Shown one piece after another: positions 44,309 to 56,965 of a stretch of 64,000 nt of DNA. The translations under genes and the position numbers were made by a program. The stretch is from Lojkania enalia. Its lineage: Eukaryota; Ascomycota; Dothideomycetes; Pleosporales. The DNA lies in the NCBI GenBank assembly GCA_010094045.1, contig ML986678.1, forward strand, positions 122,236-186,235, given 5' to 3'. The notes below the pieces were generated by a model. It worked only from the letters and a program-made list of their open reading frames with translations. It ran no database searches and was not told the DNA's origin. How positions within the stretch are numbered: position 1 is the stretch's first letter; each line of letters opens with the position of its first letter.

Positions 44309-46075
44309 CTACGGCTTAGCGACCGGAACCACAGTCTCGAGCTCTACATCCTCGGTCTTGGCCGCATGACTCGCGATATCGATGCCCTCGACCTTGCCCT
44401 CGAGCGTTTCGACGATGATGCCAGTGATCTGGTAGGGGTCGCCGTTGGACGCGGGGCGACGGTCCTCGAAATAGCCTTTGCCCTCAGCGGCCACGGCTCG
44501 CGGCACTCGCACCGAAGAGCCACGGTTGGCAACCCCCCATGAGAACTTGTCATACGACGACGTCTCATGCTTGCCCGTCATGCGTAGCTGATTGTCCTCG
44601 CCGTACACCATCATGTGCTCCTTTTGGCGCTTCGAGAGCTTCTCCATAGCGGCCTCGATGGCCTTCATGCCGCCTTCGGCGCGCGTTGCCTTGGTCGAGA
44701 CGTTGGTATGTAGTCCCGCGCCATTCCAGTCGCCGGGGATAGGCTTAGGGGAGAAGGTCACCTTGACGCCGAACTCCTCAGCAACGCGGTGGAGGAGGAA
44801 ACGCGACATCCAGAGCTCGTCGCCCACTATGTTGCGGGGTTAGTTTTGGGGGGAGAGGAGGGTATGCTGGGGATTTGAGGCAACTTACTGCTGATGCCTT
44901 GGCAGGGACCTACTTGGTACTCCCACTGAGCGGGCATGACCTCGGCGTTGGTGCCGGAGATGTTGATGCCGGCGTACATGCAAGCCTTGTAATGGGCCTC
45001 GACAATGTCACGGCAGAAGACCTTGCCAGCGCCGACACCGCAGTAATAGGGGCCCTGGGGAGCTGGGAAGCCATCCTTGGGCCAACCGTAGGGCCAGCCG
45101 GACATGTCAAGCAGAGTGTACTCCTGCTCTAGGCCGAACCAGTACTCCTCGGCGGCATACTTCTCGAACAGGACGGCGGCATCATGGCGGTAGTTGTAAG
45201 CGTTGGGCTTGCCATCGGCGCCCCAGGTCTCGCACATGACGAGGACATTGTCTCCTAGGCGGAAGGGATCAGGATACATGGCGACCGGGCGGAGGTAGAC
45301 ATCGGAGTTGTGGCCGGGAGCCTGGCCGGTCGAGGAGCCGTCAAAGTTCCATTCTGGGAGGTCCTTGACGCCCGAGGGCTTCTTGCTGAGGGTCTGGAAG
45401 GTGGCGAGTTAGCTGGATTCAATTCAATTTCCTCTCACCTTTTACGAAAACTCCTTTTTTTTTTTTTTTTTTCAAACCCCCTCTTATTTTTTGAATCGCA
45501 CGATCGGAGTAGGGAACTGGTGGTGCTTAGGAGTGGCATGTCTGTGGCCAGAAGAGGCTAGAGAGCCGCTTATCGGCGGGTGCACGATAAGGGAGCGCGA
45601 GAAAAAAAAGCAAGAGCGACCAGGCCTGTTACCCGGCGATTGGGCGCCTCCCGATGCCCGCGCTCAGCTCAGCCCATGGCGGGGCATCAGAACACCACCA
45701 CCACCACCACCCATGGCCCCGCCGAAGAGCGAGGGGCAATGTAGAGTATAAAAAAAAGCGAAACCAAGAAATCGGCGAAAGAGCCTACCTTGCACTTTGA
45801 GCGCACACCGTTGGACCCATCGATCCAGACGTACTCGGCGATGACCTTGCCGTTCTGCGGCAACTTGAGGTACTTCTCAAGCTAGATCCGACATGTCAGC
45901 TACACCGATCTGACGGCGCACGAGAGCGTGCGGGGAGGGATGGGGCCGCTTTGAAACTTACGTTGGCCGTGTTGGACACAATCGTCGACGTAGCCTGTGG
46001 GGTTCTGCGTGAGCAAATACTGCTGTCCCTGGACGCCCAATTGACGTCGCGTGCTGTCGCAGAGGAACGTACCAT
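44309..46075 (-). CDS. glnA: Glutamine synthetase (eukaryotic type II)
   Basis: Five coding exons on the minus strand (46075-46073, 45994-45962, 45881-45789, 45393-44889, 44826-44309) give 383 residues. It condenses ammonium and glutamate with ATP in the cytosol. Visible landmarks are [27 protein letters not shown] in the beta-grasp domain, [14 protein letters not shown] (metal-binding glutamates), [15 protein letters not shown] and the [11 protein letters not shown] arginine loop. The first coding exon is just the ATG, directly followed by the donor GTACGT; exon 2 is 33 nt. Intron 3 (45394-45788) is 395 nt, by far the longest in the window, and holds an A18 tract and a GGT/ACC repeat. After the usual end of the family ([10 protein letters not shown]) a tail of roughly 25 residues, acidic then hydrophobic ([20 protein letters not shown] shortened), is present. 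The fold is otherwise complete. Confidence 0.95.
45455..45472. repeat. T18 tract inside glutamine synthetase intron 3
   Basis: Eighteen T on the plus strand (A18 in the transcript), within the 395-nt intron. Confidence 0.8.
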
Positions 46076-49000
46076 GGTGCAGGTGATGTGGGAAAGGACT
46101 ATGCAGAGAAATGGCCGGAGAGAGACGAAGTTGTCTGCTGGTAGGGGCTACAAAGGGCTGTAGGAAGGCGTGTGTTTTGATGTTGGAGGGAGGGAGGAGG
46201 AGGATGCTGGGGCGAGGAGCAAGAGTAGCTTAAGTAGTAGTGAGTGTGGTCGGTGGCGGGGCGGTTGGTAGATAATAATTAGGCTGGCCCTGGAGCCAAG
46301 AGGCGTCGCCGAACTTCTTTTCCGTGGGATGAAGAAGCAATAATGCAGGGCAGCACACGCAAAATGCGCTTCCGACGGCCGCGCCCACCCCAAGCCCACG
46401 GTCTGGCTAAGGCTACTACTGATGTAGGACCGCTTCTTTGGATTATCCCTTGCCCCATCCATCCACACCCCAGCGCGTACTGACAGCATGCCATACTGCG
46501 CTGCTTTGTACTGTCTGCTCATGGCCACAGTGCGCTGACGCCTAGACAAAGGCCCTCAAGACGCCCGGTTGGACACGGCTACCAGACAGCAGTATGGGAG
46601 GCGACCCTGCCTCAGCCACTCCCCGGCTCTGATTTCGACTGCTTCCATTCCTAGCGAACAATCTCGCATCATTATCAATAGTAGCACATTACCAAGGCTA
46701 GTAGCCAAACATCTAATTTTACATGCTGCTCGCGCGCCCAAAGATAGGTCCGGGCCTACTGTGTCCGCCGTTTATGCTCCTTCACCGCCGCTGCTCTCCG
46801 TTGTGATGCTACGCACATACGTTCATAGCACCTGGAACTGACTGCTCGGTGCCCTGCTGCGTTTCCCCTGCATCAATATTGATTGAAGACTGTTACTGGG
46901 TGCAGTGCCATGAGCAGGCCCCTGCATACTGACGCTACTATTCACATGGCTATCAGCAACAAACCGAACTAAACAGAACGAAACGAAACGAAGCGCCTCC
47001 GTCGTGCGACATTGTCTATCCCTCTTGCCTGGAATCTCCCATACGCTGGTGAGTGGCGATAACGATAAGAACCGGAACGTCCAATCCATAGCCGGCGAAA
47101 ACTGACTCGCCGCCGTCACTCAACAGAATTCCTCAAACAACAGTCCTCACTATACTATCCACTACAGCCTTCCTTGTAGCCGTCACGAACATCATCCTAT
47201 AGCGTTCATACTACTATTTGTGCTACCACTGTGGACTCAATATCCGAGCCCAAGCTCCGCAAAGCGAAGAATGAAAGTCCGTCGCAGCTATGTATCCTTC
47301 GCACAATAGACACGGGCCCAGCCCCGATCCCTCGTTTTCCAACACAAATTTCATCAATCTATGTACGTATGCGCGATCCCGGCACTCTGGAGTCTGACCT
47401 GCGTCTACGGACGTGGGGATCCAACCACACCAACCTTAAACCTCACACGAACAGCCGGGCAGGCAATCCCATCCGTTCACCTCGCATTTGCTCCGCCATG
47501 GAATTTTCGTGCTGGTGTGTCTGGTGAAGTCGGGTTGATCCCAGGGCTTGCGGCCTTTTTTCTCTTCTCTTTTCTTGCTATTATTTTTTGGGTGCCGTAC
47601 GATCGGTCGGTCGCATTGGATGCCAACTACATATTATTATTCGCGAAGCTATCAGATCCGTCCACTGCAAAGTACCTACCCAGCCATTATACAGACGTGC
47701 GTGCTGCAACTCCTCCTCGCGACCCCTAAAAAAATTTTGCAAAAAAGCCGCGGGCCCAAACCGCCCTTTTCCATTACCCCTCCTCACTCAAACAAACCCC
47801 ACGAATTTCATAATTCCGCAACAAGCACACCCATCCAGACGTCTTCCAGCATCTCGAAAAGCCGCATCATCGAGCAGGGCTTTTTGCCGAGCATGCGACA
47901 TTGGCCCAGACTCGTTTCTCGGCCCTAGGCCCCTGCATCCCCCGCAAGCGTGGCGCATCACAGTGGGGAAAGCCCACCGCGGTCACGTCGCATCGCCAAG
48001 CCCCATTTCCTTATCTCTAACATTATGCCGTAGTTGATTGGCCGATAGCCGGTACGCGTTACAGGATCGCCTTTGTCACAGTGGCCCGCGGCAGTGCAGG
48101 ATTTTGTGTTTTCTCCCTGTCAACTGATGGGTTGCGCAGAAAAGTTTTCGTCTGTTAAAGCAATGGTGTGCGATACTATGAATGGAGTCGGGGTGGTGGA
48201 AGATGATCAATCACAACGGTGTTTGCGAGGCTGGAAAATGTCTGCGTCAGACAAGGCTGTCCGCGTGGCGGTTATGTTCTCCGGATTGAGGAAAGGCTGT
48301 GGATACTCCACGTGCTCATGGGGGTCAAGAGAGATACCTAGTGCTTGATAACTTCCACCATACCGAAGTTCCGGAGATCATCAACTGTGAAATTTCCGGT
48401 CTCTCGGTGGCGAGGAGGTTTCACCGTAGTCCGGCTGTCTCTATTCGATGGCAAGTAAGGCCTGTGTACGCTAATATTCTACATTGACGCTGTTGACCTA
48501 TGCAATGATACTGGCTCCAACACTCTTTCCAAGTCCCAGAGCTGTACCAGTCCGACCTTGGCAGAGCGGCTAAGTCGACTGTTCCTGCAGGAAGGAAGGG
48601 TATAAGTGCGGTAAGGTGTGATAGAACGCCCAAAACAGACCTGGCATTCTCGGGATTCCGCAGGGACCTCGGGAGCTAGGGGAACAAACCCAGATGGTGC
48701 TGCCGATATGGTAATCTGGGGTAAGGCGTCATCGGACTGTTGGGTAAGACGTGAACTCTCGTTCGTCCTCCGCGCCATATCCGCCGCTTTTGGATGGATA
48801 GTTATCATACTAGGCAAACAGCGGCCTCAAAAACTACTTAATCTGAGTGTTATGCCTGCTGCACCTGCGATGTTGAATGATTGGAGCCATGCTGTCATAG
48901 TTGCACATCGCGTGCGATCCGGGCAATTTCCTAGAGTAGCGAAGATCAGGAGAGAACGCTCTAAGACCTCAAACACAGAACACTGGTAGCGGTCATTGGA

Positions 49001-51133
49001 TAAATTAAGAAGGTCGACCACGTTAAAGCCGAAGTATGGCGTAGCCAGAGTGTAGGCTGATTGTGTAGGTGCTTCGTAGCATGTTTTGAAACGTCTCAAT
49101 TCTACTAATCCTGTCAGTGACTACTCATTCAGGGGGGACAGCATCCCGGGCGTGGCCGCAGTACTAGACGTGTTCCAAGCGTACAGAAGGCTGTGGGGGC
49201 AACGGATCATCCCACACATACATTCGCTAGTTTCTATAGAGTAGATCTAATGTATGTCAGCCCAGCCATATTTCACGTGATACGGATTATCAGTCCCAAC
49301 GTGGGAGGCTTGCTCTAGCGGCTCGTTCATTTTATACTGTGGCCATTGGCACATGCAGAACTATTTGCTACAACCCCGCAATCTCAACCCGTAATGTAAC
49401 CTTGCCACATCCCCACTCTGGCAACATCTAGGAGAGGTCCTATGATTGCTGCAGGGTAACAGTTCGCACAGCATGGACTCTTAGTGGCGATTTCCGCATA
49501 CTGAATACAGACATGTGCGAGGAATGGGTCCTTGGCGAACGCTTTTTTTTCCGGATGTGTTTTTTTGTTTTAATAGCTGTTGTTATCCATATTTGGACCA
49601 ATTTTGATCGGGTTTAGTGCCGTCAAAGACATGCAGACAACAATAGTCCTTCACTAGATTCCAAGATAGCGAAACATCGGAATAGATTGTTGTTGTTCAG
49701 GCGCTTAGCCCAAAGGCGCTTAGCCCAAAATCTGTATAGCCGGATACGGTTGGCCCTTGATAATAGACAGTCCCAGCTTCTAGATGTGATATCGGATTGT
49801 CTACTATACAATGCATTTGCGGTTTCCGGCAGATAAATACAGTAGTAAGTTGCGTTCCTTTAGGCTCTTCAGTTGAGCCAATTCGAAATACCGTTTGCGA
49901 GCTTATTGCAACTAGCTACCTCCTCACTACCTTGGCGCTCGCTGGTTGGGTGCTGGCAACGAATTGTGCTATATGTGTTGTACCGAGTAAGCCTTGCGTA
50001 ACCCCTGTAGTCATAGGAGTCCTCGTACGCGGTTCGTAGGAGAGCAATGCATTCGCTCAAGACTTGTTGACAGCGTTTATTCAGGCTGTTGGGATATTGT
50101 GTCTAACAGCTCTATGATCAGCACCGAACGCCGTATCGACTACAAATATCGGCAGGCACGGGGATGAGCCTGGAAGCCCTTCGCAGATGTCAGCCCCAAT
50201 ACATAGGCTGAGGTCAAGAGGACTCAAATCAATTGGTCTAAACAGATCGATGAGCAGTCCTAGGTCCAAAGTCGTCAGTGTTCCGCGCTCTCTCAGCCCA
50301 CACAAAATACTAACCGTGCGTCTAGGTAGACGTAGGTGGTCTGCATCCTGGAGAAGATGGCGGCAGTCGTGTTGTCTCTTTTCAGTGACATTGTGCACAA
50401 TAGAAGAGTCTGGTATCCAACAGCAACGCTGAACCTACAAGAGCTTGGCTCGAAGATTCGTAATCAATGTATAGCTGATAATATCTTTCTATACATGCCA
50501 AAGTGATGCTTTGCTAAGAGGCGGTAGATTTGCAAAGATGAGCGAAATCGGCCGGTTAGCGATGTAATGATTCAGCTGCTCAGCTACAATTTGGGCAGGC
50601 ACGTTGGCTGCACGGCGGCAGATACAGCATATAAAGACTTCTAGTCGCGGTTTGGTTATGAAAGACCGCAGAGTCCGGTTCTATTGTGATCTCATTGATC
50701 TGTGGACCTTGGTTTTGCTAGATGACTTTTGCAATTGTTCCACAACTCATTCACAGTAGTGGATATCTGCGATAATATAGTGATTGTATGTACCCAAGTC
50801 GGTATATAAGCATGGAGGTTCAATGGCCTTCTAGATGAGATGTACACCCTTTAACTATGTGATCCTCATTAGGTAGTACAATTCGTGCACATCGACTTCC
50901 TAAAATTCTCAATATTCCAATCTTATCTGTACTGCTCAGCATCATTGTTCCCAACAGCTTCTAGGTAGTCAGCAGGACCATCTCGCTGCATCCTACCAAT
51001 ACTCTAATACCTAGGCTTTTGAAAGCGCCTTATGTTGTGGCAGATTGTGAGGAAGACTGATTATAGCGATACGTGCCTGATTTTTGACCATGTATGGCTA
51101 CATACGGATATGGCCGAGGAATGGAAGAAGGTT
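46076..51133. other. Gene-poor region upstream of glutamine synthetase
   Basis: About 5 kb without a supportable gene on either strand. Frames of up to 160 codons near 47361-48037 are proline/serine-rich, overlap in all three plus frames and have no domain signature. The first few hundred bases after 46075 should be the glutamine synthetase promoter and leader. A 15-base unit is duplicated at 49700-49729. The composition is ordinary, not AT-rich. Confidence 0.5.
49700..49729. repeat. Tandem duplication of a 15-base unit
   Basis: GGCGCTTAGCCCAAA occurs twice in direct succession with no mismatch. Confidence 0.8.
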
Positions 51134-51683
51134 NNNNNNNNNNNNNNNNNNNNNNNNNNNNNNNNNNNNNNNNNNNNNNNNNNNNNNNNNNNNNNNNNNN
51201 NNNNNNNNNNNNNNNNNNNNNNNNNNNNNNNNNNNNNNNNNNNNNNNNNNNNNNNNNNNNNNNNNNNNNNNNNNNNNNNNNNNNNNNNNNNNNNNNNNNN
51301 NNNNNNNNNNNNNNNNNNNNNNNNNNNNNNNNNNNNNNNNNNNNNNNNNNNNNNNNNNNNNNNNNNNNNNNNNNNNNNNNNNNNNNNNNNNNNNNNNNNN
51401 NNNNNNNNNNNNNNNNNNNNNNNNNNNNNNNNNNNNNNNNNNNNNNNNNNNNNNNNNNNNNNNNNNNNNNNNNNNNNNNNNNNNNNNNNNNNNNNNNNNN
51501 NNNNNNNNNNNNNNNNNNNNNNNNNNNNNNNNNNNNNNNNNNNNNNNNNNNNNNNNNNNNNNNNNNNNNNNNNNNNNNNNNNNNNNNNNNNNNNNNNNNN
51601 NNNNNNNNNNNNNNNNNNNNNNNNNNNNNNNNNNNNNNNNNNNNNNNNNNNNNNNNNNNNNNNNNNNNNNNNNNNNNNNNNNN
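51134..51683. other. Assembly gap (550 N) ending at a C12 run
   Basis: 550 undetermined bases. The right edge is a C12 homopolymer (51684-51695), suggesting that sequencing or assembly failed at a homopolymer. Any open frame reported across it is an artefact. Confidence 0.95.
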
Positions 51684-51695
51684 CCCCCCCCCCCC

Positions 51696-53112
51696 TAGTC
51701 TTGCTTCAACCCTTGCAAGAGGAGAAGGCGAGCACACGTGGCTAGCCGAAGGGATGCATCCATGAGTCGCGTCTTAGCGGTGGAATCGTTCTCCCGGAAT
51801 AAACCAATGGCATTGCCTGGCCGGCGCATTCATCCGGTAACTTTACGAAGAGATTGGAAGCTTGCCTACCCACCATAATGGATCTGTATATGGCACGATT
51901 CGCGAAAGCGCTGATCAAATTCGAACGAGTGAATAGCCTCAACCAGACCCGAGAATGTCGGAAAGCTACGATATTTTGCTAGCCCAGGAGATTTGCCAAG
52001 TGTACCAAAGACATGGAATAGGTAATCTTGCGAGTCAAGCAAAAAATAAACGAACAAAGTAAAAAGGGCCTGTGACGATATATACGTTTTGACGGTTCAG
52101 GCGCATGCAATGGTGGTTGTAAGTTCCGGAGCGCCCCGACTAACTTGTTGCTGCTTCTGTTCAGAATCGGACGGCGACGACACCACCGACGAGATATTCT
52201 GTTCTGGATGCCGGATGCTTAGAGAGATCCCGTGGTTGAGGAAAGCCGCTAGAAGGTTTAAGCCCGGTGGAGAGTCAGGGGAAGACGCCAAACGATGGTC
52301 GGGAGCGCACGGATAGCGGGCGACGGCGAATGACGGCAGGCCGAGAAGAAACGCCATCCATCCGGTCTCCACACCACGGGGGCTTTTGCGGAACTATTGC
52401 AGGCTAGCCAGAATCAAATAGATGAATGGCTCCATCGTAAACATTGCCGGGGTCATGTAACCTCCCGCGCGGACGCCTTCTGCGTTCTTGTACGCCGGAG
52501 GGCCCGCGGCGGTAGCACCTGTCGCACCCGCAACACCAACGAGACTCACCAGTCGTCGCCGCCTTCACGCATCCCTCAGCGACGGCTGCACGCTGGCTCT
52601 CCGCGCTGTTTCAAGTCACTTTTTCTGGATGTCTGCTCAACGCTGCTCATAGTCCATTGCCGAACGCGTGTTCGCCGCGGCGACGGGGGGAACTGCCCAG
52701 ATCCTAGATCGACGTCAAGGGTGGCCTCTCACAAAGCCGTTGCGCACCTAGCTTGGTCCCCGAACCTCTGACCTCCTATCCAACGTCGTCGTCTCACCTC
52801 CATTTCCAGCCTCTCTTCTCGATCGCCCGTTCTCCCGCCGCCACGATGGGCCAGTGAGCGACCCCTTGTTTGACTCCAACTCTTGCCGCTCCCTTGAACT
52901 TTTTCGCCGCCTCGAAACTCGTCCTTCGAAATCTGACCTTCTTTTTCCTTTGCGACGACTGCTGTGGTTGGGGGCCCTTAATATATCGCAGCGCAATAAT
53001 TTGTGGCCCTGCGATTGCTACGCCGGCACGCAGCACTTTTCCTATATATAAATAATCTCACTTTCACCGCTGCCGGCGCGTTGCGCTTTGCGGCACCGTG
53101 GCTCCGAGCGCC
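51696..53112. other. Intergenic: promoter and leader of the large disordered protein
   Basis: About 1.4 kb. The 500 bases before 53113 are GC-rich and CT-rich, as in long fungal 5' leaders. A tiny upstream frame (ATG at 52845, stop TGA four codons on) could act as an upstream ORF if transcribed. No other gene. Confidence 0.4.
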
Positions 53113-56100
53113 ATGCATCGACGCACGCGTTCAGAGGCCGGCGAGGTATCCTCCCCCCGCTCTAGCAGAGCAGCAAGCTTCAGCAGTGACAGACCCTCGC
53201 TCGCCGGCTCAGTAACCTTCCAGATGCCGTCTACCGTCCGCCCTGCTCCTGCTTACATCGCTGCCTCGGTCGCCTCAGAAATCGTCACCGAGCACATCAA
53301 CGAGCAGCTTGCCCAGGACATTGAAACAGACGCTAACAGCCCCGCGGCGTTTTTGGACAATGCCCTTTTCTCGGAGGGAGCTCTGCGGCTGCTCAATGCA
53401 TTTCTGGACCACTTACTCTTTGCATTCTTGTCCTCCGCGCGGTCGCCATCTCTCACCGCCATCCGGCCAGCCATCACTGAGGTTCTGAAGCCCCGTCTAG
53501 CCCGCGAGGCCTTTGTCAGCGCCGATGACGAGCTGCAAGGTCTGCTAGCCGGCGAGGACGAAGAAGAGTTTCCACAAGCCCAGGAGGGCAGAGTGGGCGA
53601 GAAATGGGATGTGGAGAAGGTATGGAAGCGCACTCGACTCAGGATTATGGTCTACACCCGGCTCGGCGAGCTTGAGGACGAGGATGAGGAGCGTTATGTG
53701 CAGCAGGAACGCGGCCTCAGCATGGATGATAGCGACGACGATGAGGCTGGTCTTGTCTCTTGGGCCTCTGCAATCTTTTTGACTTCTGTAGTCGAGTACA
53801 TTGCTGAGCAGACGCTGGTCATTTCCGGCCAAGCTGCTTATGCGCGCACAGTCGCCAAGATGAAGAAAATGGTCCAGTTTTTGGAAGACGCCGAGGAGGA
53901 ACAGCAGCAACTTGAACGAATTGTCGTCGAGGATCATGATGTCGAAAAGGTCACCTTGAATTCTGCACTGGGCCGTCTCTGGCGGACCTGGAGGAAGCGC
54001 GTGCGCGCACCTATCCAGCCGATATCCCCACTTCGGGGACAGCGTTCTATGTCCAGTTTTTCGACGAGCCTTCAGAGCCTCCATCGCCGTCGGGTGAGCC
54101 ACGATACGGCAGACGAGTCCATTGTTACCGCGGATGGCGCCGTTCCAGAGGTGGCAGACGACCACAACAAGCCAACCGAGACAGACATTGCGGCCGGTAT
54201 TCCGCTCCCCATGAGTGATAATGACGTTGCGGAGATTGAGGTTCCTGGTCTTGCACGCCAGTTCGATGAGGAAAGCAGCGGCACGCAAACCCCGGTCCCA
54301 CGACCACAGCGACCCGCTAGCTTCATCATGTTGGCACCGGCTGAGAATCTTAGGAGGAGGATAGCCCGCGAACGCCCTTCTTCGATGCCCCCTCTAGAAG
54401 CGCCACCGTTCGTCGTCCCCCAGTCGTTGGGATACGAAGCGGAGTTTGTGACCCCAATGGAAAGGATGTCGGATGACGGATCCTATATTGTAGAAGAGCA
54501 CCAGGATAGTATTCATCCCCAGGAAAAAGAGACGACAAAGATGGGAACTGAACAGGATCGCCAGCACGATGCTGATATGGTTGCCTTCGCCGCCTCAACC
54601 GGAATGGGATTTGGTATGAGCCCTACCACCCCAACGAAGTCAACCGGCACAGGAAAGGAAGAAGCGGACACTATGTCAAACCCGACCAGGACTGACTACG
54701 ATGAGGGTGCCCGAGTTCTAGAGTCCCAGAGAATGTCCATTGAAAGGTCTGGACCTCCAGGAGTCGTCCGTACTTTCTCTTCTCGAAGCACGCGGTCGTC
54801 TGCAATTCCAGCTGCTGAAGGCACATCTTATCTTCATGATGCCCATTCTGATGACGAAGTCAGCGACCCTGAAGCCATTGGGGTCGCGCACACCTCGAAC
54901 GTACCAATTCCAACCCCATCACCTCCAAGCGACGCTTCTGCGAACGAAAGACCTCTCGTTCCCACCGCGAGACAACCTGAGCGCATAATGCCTGAAGAAG
55001 GTAGTCACCGGCATTTTGCGACCTCATCTATTTCAGCACGCAAAACACCAAGCCCTGAGGCAAAACCAGCGCCGCCGGAACGATCCGCTATGCGCAAAGA
55101 TGTGACTCCCCCCAAATCTCGTGGTACGACCCTCACATCTTTGCAGGAAGCAGAGAGATGGACAACTAAATCTCAAGAAGCGGCTCGCACTCCAGAGAAA
55201 CAACAAACATATGACAGCCAACGTGGTGCTCCTGTGAAAGGCAGTCCCAAGCATGGATCGTCCCGTTCTCGGGAAGCACCACCTGTGAAGCGTGTATCTG
55301 TTGAAAACTCCCCTCGGGCCCGCGCTGGTACTGGTGATGGGCTTGAAAAAGCTACACTGAAACGTGTGTCTTCCTCATCTTCCACAAGCAGGTCTGCGTC
55401 TACCTCGATCCTGCACAGTGCCCGTGATTCGGAGACCAGTATCGGCCGACCACGGGGCCTTAGCGGAAGAATGTCTGAAGAGGATAGGGAACGTGAGTTT
55501 GACTCGCTCGTGAAAGGCCAAGAGACAGTGAAATATACACTTACGCCGCAAAGTATGCGTGATCTTGATGTAAGATGGACTGCACAGCCCCTTTTTTTTT
55601 GCCCGCTAATCACACGAGCAGGAGCCTCCTGTTGTTCGCAAAGTCGAACCCCGAGCGCCCGCTTCTTCTGTCACCGTTTACCCACCGGTAAGCGCAGACC
55701 GGGACAATTCTTTTGGCGCACAGCCAATGCCGGCTCGCAGCTCCTCACGTAGCAAGGGCCATGCGGGCTCACCTGAGCAACCACCTTCGAACAAGAAGTT
55801 TGCTGGGCCTAAGCCGCTCGCCAGAGAACCTGTAATTCGGACAGAATCAATGAGAGATTTTGCCGACTTCATCCGGACCACTGGCCCCGCCGCCGGCGAG
55901 GAAAATCGTCCTATTCAGCCTCTCGTATCTCTGACCGACTCGAAGTCACCGAATGGGTCGTCAGCCTCGATCAGTGGACTTGGTAGAAAGCTTTCTACAA
56001 AGCAGTCACCCAATAAAATACTGTCATCTCCGAGCTCAGGAGAAGGACCGTCAGCCAGACCCCGTCTTCATATGGAGCCACGCAGCCCTGCCGGGCTACG

Positions 56101-56965
56101 CAGCGGCAACGACGACCTGATTGATTTCATTCGCCAAGGGCCACCGGGTTCGAACAATGGCCAACATAGGATCCCACGGGCGGTGGCACCTTTCAGAACG
56201 ACTGTTGACTCAGATCAATTTGATCGCATGCTAGACGAGACCAATAACGAATCTACCTATGGCTCCCAGGTATCGACCATCTCAAGGCAGTCAAATCATA
56301 CTTCCAACTCACGAACTGGGCTCCTTGCGCAACCGAATGTTGTGCAGCCAGCATATTCCAATACGCCACAGAAACTTAGCGGAAGCATGTCGAATCCGGA
56401 ACCTCAGATTCAGCGTACTCGCCGCCGCATCAAAGATCCCTACGCTATTGATTCCGACGACGAAGACGAGGATCTGTTGACAGCTCTGCCCAAGTCTAGC
56501 CGTCGACAAGAAGAGAGTCTAATGGATTTCCTCAACAGCATGGAGCCTCCCCCAGATAACGAACCTAAGCCATTCCTCATCAATGGGGCAACGGCCGCTG
56601 CTGCAAGGGCCCGCCTTGCCAATGCATCAGCCGCTTCTAGCAATGGTGGATCAGTGTCTGGAGGCCCTCCAAGTGCCCGAAACGGTGCGAGCTCGCGCAA
56701 GCCCATTGGTAATCAACCTACCATTGTCTCCTCCGTGGTGTCAGACGCTACCCGAGCTCATAAACCGAAGCTCCAAGCTCGTGATCCGACCAGTACAAGG
56801 AACACACGAACTGCCACCGATGATTTAGCTGACTTCCTACGAACCTCTGGGCCTCCGGAACCGTCTACACCATCACAACCCATTGTCCCGATCCGCAAGG
56901 AGGAGGGTGGTAAGCGCCTCAATGCGAAGTTTTGGCGCAAGAAGACATACCCAGACATGCCTTGA
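53113..56965 (+). CDS. Large mostly disordered protein with repeated DF[IL]R-GP motif
   Basis: Two exons (53113-55569, 55622-56965; intron 52 nt with a GCTAATC branch) give 1266 residues. The frame opens at a GTG (53098), but the first ATG is 53113. Residues about 45-265 look folded and helical (IAASVASEIVTEHINEQL, LLNAFLDHLLFAFLSSARS, a TSVVEYIAEQTL helix), separated by acidic stretches. Residues from about 300 onward are low-complexity, rich in Ser, Pro, Arg and Glu. Four copies of a short motif lie in the last third: MRDFADFIRTTGP (896), NDDLIDFIRQGPP (982), EESLMDFLNSMEPP (1117) and TDDLADFLRTSGPP (1218). The C-terminus ends in a basic, aromatic block (LNAKFWRKKTYPDMP). I do not recognise a named family. 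The layout suggests a scaffold whose repeats dock a partner. Confidence 0.82.

Noticed and set aside
47361..48037. Overlapping 120-150-codon frames upstream of glutamine synthetase
   Set aside because: All three plus-strand frames are open at once with Pro/Ser/Arg-rich content, which is typical of chance in CT-rich DNA.
51030..51765. Frames of more than 200 codons across the N run
   Set aside because: They consist almost wholly of undetermined bases.
53098..53112. GTG start for the disordered protein
   Set aside because: The in-frame ATG at 53113 is five codons later and is the normal choice in fungi.
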